In this document: positions 7,474 through 11,484 of the stretch, piece after piece
Layout of the letters: every line of letters starts with the position of its first letter
Position numbering within the stretch: the first letter of the stretch is position 1
NCBI GenBank assembly: GCA_039815415.1
Contig: JBCBZH010000128.1
Location: 1-11,484 of the forward strand
Direction of reading: 5' to 3'
Length of the DNA: 11,484 nucleotides
Origin: JBCBZH01 sp039815415
GTDB taxonomy: Bacteria > Bacteroidota > Rhodothermia > Rhodothermales > Rubricoccaceae
Position numbers and translations under genes: made by a program
Notes under the pieces: model-generated
The model's database searches: none
The model's input: the letters and a program-made list of their open reading frames with translations, nothing else
What the model was told of the DNA's origin: nothing

Positions 7474-8343
7474 CTAGCGCGTCACCGAGATCGTGCGGAG
7501 AACCACGTCCGGCCCAGCCACGAGGCGGACGACGTAGGTGCCCGGCGCGAAGTCGCTCGTATCGAGCGGTTCGACGTGCTCACCTGCGCTGTATCCCCGG
7601 TCCGCCACCAGCGCGACCTCGCGCCCGAGCGCGTCATACACAGCGAGTTGGACATCGGCGGGCTGGCGGAGGGTGAACGGAACCAGCGTGCGGCCCACGG
7701 CTGGGTTCGGGCGGGGCGGGAGGATCGAGACAGTGCGGCTCTCGGCAGCTTCCTCCGAGGCGACCAGCGTCTCGCCAAAGCGCGCCCGGAAGGTGAGGTC
7801 GAACGTTCCGGGGACGCCCGCACCTTCGGCGCTTCCTGAGTTCGAGGCAAACATGGCGCCTCCATCGTAGGCCTCAATGCTCGATCCGAGCAGCTTCGCC
7901 AGCTGATCTCCAGACGTGATGTCGAAGAAGATGGTGTAGATGCTCCCCTGAGAAACAGGGGCGTTCGGGAAGGTCACCGTGAGCGGGTTGCCTCCCTCAA
8001 CGTTCGGAAGGGTGAACGAGAAGGGCTCCGTTGCAATGGTCTGGCCGGCCGTTCCTGCGCCCTCGAAGAGAATGGCGTTGCCCGACACCATGACGCCTTC
8101 ACTCGTCGTGTTAGGCGCGCTGTAGAGGACACGGAAGAAGTCCAGGCGGCCATTGCAGGGCGAGGTGAAGCTCTGGCCGAGTTCCTGGGAGACACTGTTC
8201 GCAGGGTTTGTCCCGAAGTCGATGGTGGTTGGAGACGTTCCCTGAAGAATGTCGTCGGCCTCGGTGCCTGAGCAATCCTGGGCCTGGACGGGAGCAGCGA
8301 GGGCGATCGCAACTGCGAGAGCGGCGTAGCGAAGGCGATTCAT
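7474..8343 (-). CDS. secreted T9SS-sorted protein of unknown function (289 residues)
   Basis: Residues 1-22 form a clean signal peptide ending APVQAQ. Residues about 23-195 look like one beta-sandwich domain: many alternating hydrophobic residues, QSFTSPCNG (57-65), two Cys at 24 and 63 that could form a disulfide, and a closing FDLTFRARF. I do not recognise the family; a lectin-like or carbohydrate-binding module is possible. Residues about 205-289 are a T9SS type A sorting domain (ILPPRPNPAVGRT, VYDALGREVALV, FAPGTYVVRL). The last 95 residues are 83% identical to those of the next gene upstream, while the N-terminal parts are unrelated. Export by Sec, then T9SS, to the surface or medium is inferred. 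It follows the 8398-9435 gene by 54 bp and may share its transcript. The start lacks a Shine-Dalgarno; the leader is pyrimidine-rich. Confidence 0.85.
   Translation of the reverse strand: MNRLRYAALAVAIALAAPVQAQDCSGTEADDILQGTSPTTIDFGTNPANSVSQELGQSFTSPCNGRLDFFRVLYSAPNTTSEGVMVSGNAILFEGAGTAGQTIATEPFSFTLPNVEGGNPLTVTFPNAPVSQGSIYTIFFDITSGDQLAKLLGSSIEAYDGGAMFASNSGSAEGAGVPGTFDLTFRARFGETLVASEEAAESRTVSILPPRPNPAVGRTLVPFTLRQPADVQLAVYDALGREVALVADRGYSAGEHVEPLDTSDFAPGTYVVRLVAGPDVVLRTISVTR
7477..7761 (-). repeat. T9SS sorting-domain coding repeat, copy 1
   Basis: This 285-bp stretch encodes the last 95 residues of the 289-residue protein. It is a direct repeat of 8401-8685, offset by 924 bp: 79 of 95 residues are identical with no gap, and the DNA is also clearly alike. 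Confidence 0.85.
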
Positions 8344-8397
8344 GGTGGTGGGGGAAGGGAGATGGGGGCTGTCAGATAGTAACGCGGCGGCAGGGCG

Positions 8398-9435
8398 TTA
8401 GCGTGCCACGGAGATCGTTCGGAGAACCACGTCGGGTCCGGCGGCGAGGCGGACGACGTAGGTGCCCGGCGCGAAGCCGCTCGTGTCCAGAGGCTCGGCG
8501 TGTGTGCCTGCGCTGTAGGACCCATCCGTCACCAGCGCGACCTCCCGGCCCAGCACGTCGTAGACCGCCAGGCGGACGTCTGCGGGCTGGCGAAGAGTGA
8601 ACGGGATGAGTGTGCGTCCGGCAGCCGGATTGGGGCGCGTGGGCAGGATGGAGACGGTTTGGCTCTGGGTAGCCTCCTCAGAGGCAACAGGTATGCTGCT
8701 GCCTTCGAGGAGGAAGTAGAGCGTCGGTTCGTTGTTGATTCGGTTGACCGATCCACACTCGGGCGTGTTGTCACCCCAGTCTTGGGTGCAGGGAAACGAT
8801 GCGTACAAGCCTTCCCCATAGTTCCAGAGCTGGAGTGGCTCGCTAATAGCTGTCGCCGAGAACAGCCACAGGAAGCGAGTGCCCTCTAGAAACGTTTGGC
8901 TTGATGTGTCCCGGAAGAACAGCTTGGATTGGGCCTGAACCGTGATCCAGTAGGTCTTGCCAGCCTCGAGTGCTGCAGGGGTGTCGAGCGGAAGAACGAT
9001 GGTGCCTGAGAGCAAGTATCCAGCATCGTCGCTCGTCGGAACAACGTTGTCCGCACGGTAGATCTCCTGGTCCGGCTTGCCATTGGCATCGTCGTCGCTC
9101 CAGAAAATCACGTCAAAGGCTTCGGATGGCTCGATGACTCCATTGTGCGAGACATAAAACCCGACCACACTGATACTCGTAACGGACCAGTCCTGGCTGG
9201 CGGGTACCGTGAAGTCATCAGCGAGATAGGAGTCGAGGCTGTCTACGCGCTGTGTTTGCGCTGCATCAACCGCGACATAGTCTTCGGAATAGAGCCAGCC
9301 ATTCTCAGAGTCGGGAAGACTCTGACCAGACCCCGCTGCGATTCCACTCGCAGGTTGCTCATAGAGCGTTTGAGCGGAGAGGGGGACGATAGCAAACGCA
9401 GCAAGAACTACTGCGGCGAGCGTACGAATGGACAT
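8398..9435 (-). CDS. secreted T9SS-sorted protein of unknown function (345 residues)
   Basis: The frame is open to 9570, but a proper signal peptide begins at the ATG at 9435 (MSIRTLAAVVLAAFAIVPLS, cleavage near AQ at 21-22), so I use that start. Residues about 23-250 form an unrecognised, probably beta-rich domain. It contains LADDFTVP (71-78), VGFYVSHNG, FDVIFWSDDDANGKPD (107-122), YRADNV and ALEAGKTYWITVQA (155-168). This pattern is common in secreted 'DDFTVP' beta-sandwich domains of marine bacteria, which lack known activity. Two Cys (216, 227) could pair. The last 95 residues are the T9SS sorting domain (RPNPAAGRT, VYDVLGREVALV, FAPGTYVVRL), nearly the same as in the downstream neighbour. 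It is first in a probable two-gene unit. Confidence 0.85.
   Translation of the reverse strand: MSIRTLAAVVLAAFAIVPLSAQTLYEQPASGIAAGSGQSLPDSENGWLYSEDYVAVDAAQTQRVDSLDSYLADDFTVPASQDWSVTSISVVGFYVSHNGVIEPSEAFDVIFWSDDDANGKPDQEIYRADNVVPTSDDAGYLLSGTIVLPLDTPAALEAGKTYWITVQAQSKLFFRDTSSQTFLEGTRFLWLFSATAISEPLQLWNYGEGLYASFPCTQDWGDNTPECGSVNRINNEPTLYFLLEGSSIPVASEEATQSQTVSILPTRPNPAAGRTLIPFTLRQPADVRLAVYDVLGREVALVTDGSYSAGTHAEPLDTSGFAPGTYVVRLAAGPDVVLRTISVAR
8401..8685 (-). repeat. T9SS sorting-domain coding repeat, copy 2
   Basis: This stretch encodes the last 95 residues of the 345-residue protein and pairs with copy 1 at 7477-7761. The similarity stops just before the ASEEA linker, at the domain boundary. Confidence 0.85.
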
Positions 9436-9533
9436 CAAGGGGAAGGGGGAGTGGCGGGGCAGAGGGTAGGCCGAGAATCGAAGGCGCACAAGGGGATTCC
9501 GTGAGATCCCCATGAGGGTGTTCAGCGATTTCA

Positions 9534-9580
9534 TCGCAGGAGGCACCGCGCAAGAAGCGGGCCGACCCACAATCCTGCGA
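9534..9580. repeat. 8-bp perfect inverted repeat with nested stem
   Basis: TCGCAGGA at 9534-9541 is the reverse complement of 9573-9580, with 31 bp between. Inside, CCGC (9546-9549) can pair with GCGG (9557-9560). It lies about 100 bp upstream of the T9SS gene start and could be an operator or chance structure. Confidence 0.3.
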
Positions 9581-9656
9581 GAATCAGGCGATGCAGCACC
9601 CGGAGTGTCTAGAAATGCGAGAACGGACCGTCCACATTCCGAGGACTGAACGTATA

Positions 9657-9668
9657 TCGCCAGCTCGA
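9657..9668. repeat. perfect copy of the iterated motif next to the junction
   Basis: TCGCCAGCTCGA matches all 12 consensus positions. It is the last copy in the window and shows that DNA up to at least 9668 belongs to the GC-rich genome. Confidence 0.65.
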
Positions 9669-9735
9669 ACGTGCCGCTGGGCTCTGCGGTGCGTTATCCC
9701 CGCGTCTTCTCCGGGATTTTGGCAAATACCTGATC

Positions 9736-10437
9736 ATGTTGGGCACTGCTTTACAGAGACCGGAAAAATCTTCGATGTATTATAAGGAGACCCTTCGGCA
9801 GATGGATGACATCGGCGTAGGATCTGTTTCGATCGTTTTTCTGATTGCTTTTTTTATTGGAGCGGTTACTGCTGTACAATTCGCTTATCAGCTAGATGGT
9901 ACCTTAGTACCTGTTTACTATATCGGATACATTGTGCGAGATAGTACAATTATTGAACTGGCACCAACCATCACCTGTTTGGTCTTAGCTGGAAAGGTCG
10001 GCTCTAATATGGCTGCTGAAATTGGAGGTATGCGTCAGAAGGAGCATATCGATGCCATGGAAATTATGGGGGTTAATACGGCTGCTTATTTAATTATGCC
10101 GAAGATCATAGCTGCATTAGTAGTCATCCCTTTGTTGGTAGCTATTGCCTCTACGGTGAGTATCGTTGGAGGATATATTGCTACCGTACCAACGGGCTAT
10201 ATGTCAGCTGAGGAGTACGTACTCGGTGTACGATCATTCTTCGATAGTTATAATGTCTTTTTGATGTTTCTCAAATCTGTGGTTTTTGCATTTTTATTAA
10301 CGTCTGTATCCTGCTTTCAAGGGTATTTTGTGACTGGTGGTAGTATCGAATTAGGAAAAGCTAGTACTAATGCAGTAGTATACAGTAATGTATTAATCCT
10401 TTTAGCAGATTATTTAATCGCCGTTATATTTACATAA
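9736..10437 (+). CDS. mlaE: MlaE-family ABC transporter permease, N-terminus lost at a sequence junction
   Basis: The 233 residues from the first ATG match MlaE/YrbE permeases of MCE lipid transporters. Visible are the amphipathic N-terminal segment (LGTALQRPEKSSMYYKE), a first membrane helix after IGVGS (about 27-50), the signature AGKVGSNMAAEIGGMRQKEH (85-104) followed by IDAMEIMG (105-112), and further helices at about 120-150, 178-195 and 215-232. Family members usually start 10-20 residues earlier. The codons just before the ATG (9715-9735) read DFGKYLI in the same frame, which fits the family's FGKY/FGRY start. Upstream of that the frame runs into GC-rich DNA back to a stop at 9610-9612, with no ATG, GTG or TTG. 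The gene is therefore cut or fused near 9,700-9,715. With MlaF it would move phospholipids between the inner membrane and a periplasmic MCE protein, which is not encoded here. Confidence 0.88.
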   Translation: MLGTALQRPEKSSMYYKETLRQMDDIGVGSVSIVFLIAFFIGAVTAVQFAYQLDGTLVPVYYIGYIVRDSTIIELAPTITCLVLAGKVGSNMAAEIGGMRQKEHIDAMEIMGVNTAAYLIMPKIIAALVVIPLLVAIASTVSIVGGYIATVPTGYMSAEEYVLGVRSFFDSYNVFLMFLKSVVFAFLLTSVSCFQGYFVTGGSIELGKASTNAVVYSNVLILLADYLIAVIFT

Positions 10438-10457
10438 GCTTCCCGAATTATTCTAAC

Positions 10458-11219
10458 ATGATCCGCACTGTCAACTTAATAAAGTCATTTGGCGAACACG
10501 AAGTCCTAAAAGGTATAGATACTGAGTTTTACCAAGGTAAAACCAACTTGATTATTGGTCGAAGTGGAGCTGGTAAAACGGTATTGCTCAAACTTCTGGT
10601 TGGCCTTTTCCAACCTACCAGTGGAGATATTTTCTACGACGATGTTAACTTCTGCAAACTTTCCAAAAAAGATGTTCGTAAGCTGAGGATGGATGTTGGC
10701 ATGCTTTTTCAGGCTTCTGCCCTTTTTGACTCGATGACTGTGGAAGAGAACGTACGTTTCCCTTTGGATATGTTTACCAGTATGACTGCTAAAGAGAAGC
10801 AACAAAGAGTGGATTATTGTTTGGAACGAGTTACTTTAGAGGGTGCTAATAAACGCTACCCTTCTGAGGTCAGCGGTGGTATGCAGAAGCGAGTTGGTAT
10901 TGCTAGGGCAATTGTTCTAGATCCTAAATACCTTTTCTGTGACGAACCCAACTCCGGTCTGGACCCGAAAACAGCAATTGTCATCGATGAATTAATCCAA
11001 AGCATCACACATGATAATAATATCACCACAATTATTAATACCCACGATATGAACTCTGTGATGGAAATTGGAGAAAATATCGTATTGCTCCACCTGGGCA
11101 AATTGGCTTGGCGAGGTAATAAAGATGAGGTATTGGAAAGTGAGAATGAAATTCTTCAGCAATTTATTTTTGCCTCTCCTTTCTTGCAACGTCTACGTAG
11201 TGCTGCTTTAACCAAGTAG
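10458..11219 (+). CDS. mlaF: MlaF-family ABC transporter ATPase
   Basis: The 253-residue protein is complete and begins 20 bp after the mlaE stop, so the two form an operon. Motifs are Walker A GRSGAGKT (34-41), Q-loop FQAS (Gln85), signature SGGMQKR (139-145), Walker B YLFCDEP (158-164) continuing NSGLDP, and the H-loop NTHD (His196). Asn in DEPNSG, where many ABC proteins have Thr, is usual for this family in Bacteroidota as I recall it. The C-terminal tail (ILQQFIFASPFLQRLRSAAL) matches MlaF-type proteins. It powers the MlaE permease at the cytoplasmic face of the inner membrane. In many genomes an mlaD/MCE gene follows, but none starts in the remaining 265 bp. Its AT-rich codon use (AAA, TTA, ATT) differs strongly from the genes left of 9,700. 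Confidence 0.95.
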   Translation: MIRTVNLIKSFGEHEVLKGIDTEFYQGKTNLIIGRSGAGKTVLLKLLVGLFQPTSGDIFYDDVNFCKLSKKDVRKLRMDVGMLFQASALFDSMTVEENVRFPLDMFTSMTAKEKQQRVDYCLERVTLEGANKRYPSEVSGGMQKRVGIARAIVLDPKYLFCDEPNSGLDPKTAIVIDELIQSITHDNNITTIINTHDMNSVMEIGENIVLLHLGKLAWRGNKDEVLESENEILQQFIFASPFLQRLRSAALTK

Positions 11220-11248
11220 GCTCATTTCATTTGACTAAGGCAAAAAAA

Positions 11249-11273
11249 GCCAGACTGCAGATTGCAGCCCGGC
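11249..11273. terminator. hairpin 30 bp after mlaF, probable terminator
   Basis: Eleven stacked positions (9 Watson-Crick pairs, 2 A-C mismatches) close a GAT loop. Seven A's precede it (11242-11248), so on the minus strand it has a proper T-run. On the plus strand the tail is only AATAATATATTTA. It may end mlaF transcripts, a minus-strand gene entering from the right, or both. Confidence 0.55.
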
Positions 11274-11302
11274 AATAATATATTTATCAAAAGGGAACTA
11301 AA

Positions 11303-11371
11303 ATGTCCAAATTGCGGTCCGCCAAGAGGATAGACCGCGGTAAAGGTTGTGTGTATATGATAAAAATATAG
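11303..11371 (+). CDS. doubtful 22-residue basic peptide
   Basis: An ATG at 11303 opens MSKLRSAKRIDRGKGCVYMI plus Lys-Ile, then TAG. AAGGGA at 11291-11296 lies 6 bp before the ATG, a reasonable Shine-Dalgarno spacing, although this lineage rarely depends on one. The peptide has six Lys/Arg in its first 14 residues and one Cys. I recognise no family. The 11314-11338 inverted repeat lies inside it, so an RNA structure is an equally good reading. Confidence 0.15.
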   Translation: MSKLRSAKRIDRGKGCVYMIKI

Positions 11372-11386
11372 GCAAAGCTTTTCATC

Positions 11387-11438
11387 GCCCATTTTTATCC
11401 ACAGAGTTTGTAAATATCAAACTCTAGGTGAAAATGGC
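11387..11438. other. long imperfect RNA hairpin
   Basis: A perfect 8-bp stem (AGAGTTTG 11403-11410 with CAAACTCT 11418-11425) closes a 7-base loop. It extends outward, after a small internal loop, through about 12-13 more pairs between 11387-11399 and 11427-11438, with one bulged base and two G-U pairs. A T-rich stretch (GATTTTATTCTTT) follows. It could be a second terminator or part of a structured RNA. Confidence 0.5.
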
Positions 11439-11484
11439 TGATTTTATTCTTTAAGCGTCAAAGTAAAGCTGCTCAACGACAAGG

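Larger units (their letters stand above)
598..9666. repeat. dispersed iterated motif family, consensus TCGCCAGCTCGA (18 copies)
   Basis: The octamer core GCCAGCTC starts at 770, 2020, 2510, 4045, 4743, 5656, 6274, 6585, 7243 and 9659; its reverse complement GAGCTGGC starts at 598, 2726, 2810, 3924, 4068, 4854, 6773 and 7459. In 17 of 18 copies it extends to CGCCAGCTCG, and five copies match the full 12 bases (4043, 5654, 6272, 6771, 9657). At 65% GC I estimate about 0.7 octamers and about 0.07 decamers by chance in this length. Copies inside genes are read in all three frames (ELA, ASS, RQL/PAR/RAG). Six of the 18 are intergenic although only about 9% of the GC-rich part is intergenic. The two T9SS cargo genes at 7474-9435 have none, and the DNA after 9,715 has none. 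The role is unknown. Confidence 0.8.
9436..9714. other. non-coding GC-rich stretch up to the composition break
   Basis: It lies upstream of the minus-strand T9SS gene and should hold its promoter, which I cannot identify. It contains a small inverted repeat (GGGGAT 9492-9497 with ATCCCC 9506-9511) and a longer one (TCGCAGGA 9534-9541 with TCCTGCGA 9573-9580). A perfect iterated-motif copy lies at 9657-9668. Short open frames here look like chance. Composition changes abruptly near its right end. Confidence 0.5.
11220..11484. other. non-coding AT-rich stretch downstream of mlaF
   Basis: These 265 bp hold two hairpins (11249-11273 and 11387-11438), a short inverted repeat (GCGGTC 11314-11319 with GACCGC 11333-11338) and one doubtful 22-codon frame. 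I see no tRNA and no start of an MCE gene. Confidence 0.6.

Noticed and set aside
7477..8685. The direct repeat as a mobile element or its terminal repeats.
   Set aside because: The repeated DNA lies wholly inside the T9SS sorting-domain coding sequence and there is no transposase.
598..9666. The iterated motif as a CRISPR-like array.
   Set aside because: Copies are 12 bp, irregularly spaced by hundreds of bases, on both strands and inside genes, with no cas genes.
9591..9785. A 64-codon plus-strand frame across the composition junction.
   Set aside because: It reads the mlaE start region in the wrong frame and has no family features.
10921..10960. Asn in place of Thr after the MlaF Walker B (DEPNSG) as a defective ATPase.
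   Set aside because: The catalytic Glu, the D-loop and the H-loop are intact, and as I recall it this variant is usual in Bacteroidota MlaF.

Overview
The window is two unlike pieces of DNA joined at about position 9,700. Positions 1 to about 9,700 are GC-rich (roughly 60-65% by hand sampling). They carry genes typical of the Bacteroidota/Rhodothermota branch: three secreted proteins with C-terminal type IX secretion (T9SS) sorting domains, almost no Shine-Dalgarno sites, and Rhodothermota-like protein sequences. I infer a Rubricoccus/Rubrivirga/Rhodothermus-type organism; no rRNA is present to prove it. From about 9,715 to the end the DNA is AT-rich (about 40% GC, down to about 32% in places) and carries an mlaE-mlaF lipid-transport pair that looks like ordinary Bacteroidota (Saprospiria/Cytophagia-like).

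Layout of the GC-rich part. A small GNAT-like acetyltransferase (44-331, +) converges on a two-gene minus-strand unit. That unit is a periplasmic CocE/NonD-type S15 hydrolase (3936-2044) followed by a phosphodiester glycosidase/golvesin-like/T9SS protein (2001-391). A 257-bp divergent spacer with a perfect 11-bp inverted repeat separates the hydrolase from rarA (4194-5573, +), a replication-associated AAA+ ATPase. RarA converges on a minus-strand pair: a DUF4126 membrane protein (7373-6786) and a Rieske oxygenase alpha subunit (6758-5619). Upstream of these are two adjacent minus-strand T9SS cargo genes (8343-7474 and 9435-8398). They have unrelated N-terminal parts but C-terminal domains that are 83% identical.

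Layout of the AT-rich part. mlaE (9736-10437) and mlaF (10458-11219) encode the permease and ATPase of an MCE-type phospholipid transporter. They are followed by 265 bp with two hairpins and no convincing gene. The open frame of mlaE runs back past its first ATG through codons that still look like MlaE, then enters GC-rich DNA with no start codon. The join therefore falls inside the gene. It is either a chimeric contig or a recombination junction.

The main unexplained signal is an iterated near-palindromic motif, consensus TCGCCAGCTCGA. Its octamer core GCCAGCTC/GAGCTGGC occurs 18 times on both strands in the GC-rich part, against about 0.7 expected from composition, and not once in the AT-rich part. 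It is read in all three codon frames and is enriched between genes, which suggests it is maintained as DNA rather than as protein. I see no CRISPR array, tRNA, rRNA, insertion sequence, phage gene or recognisable defence system.
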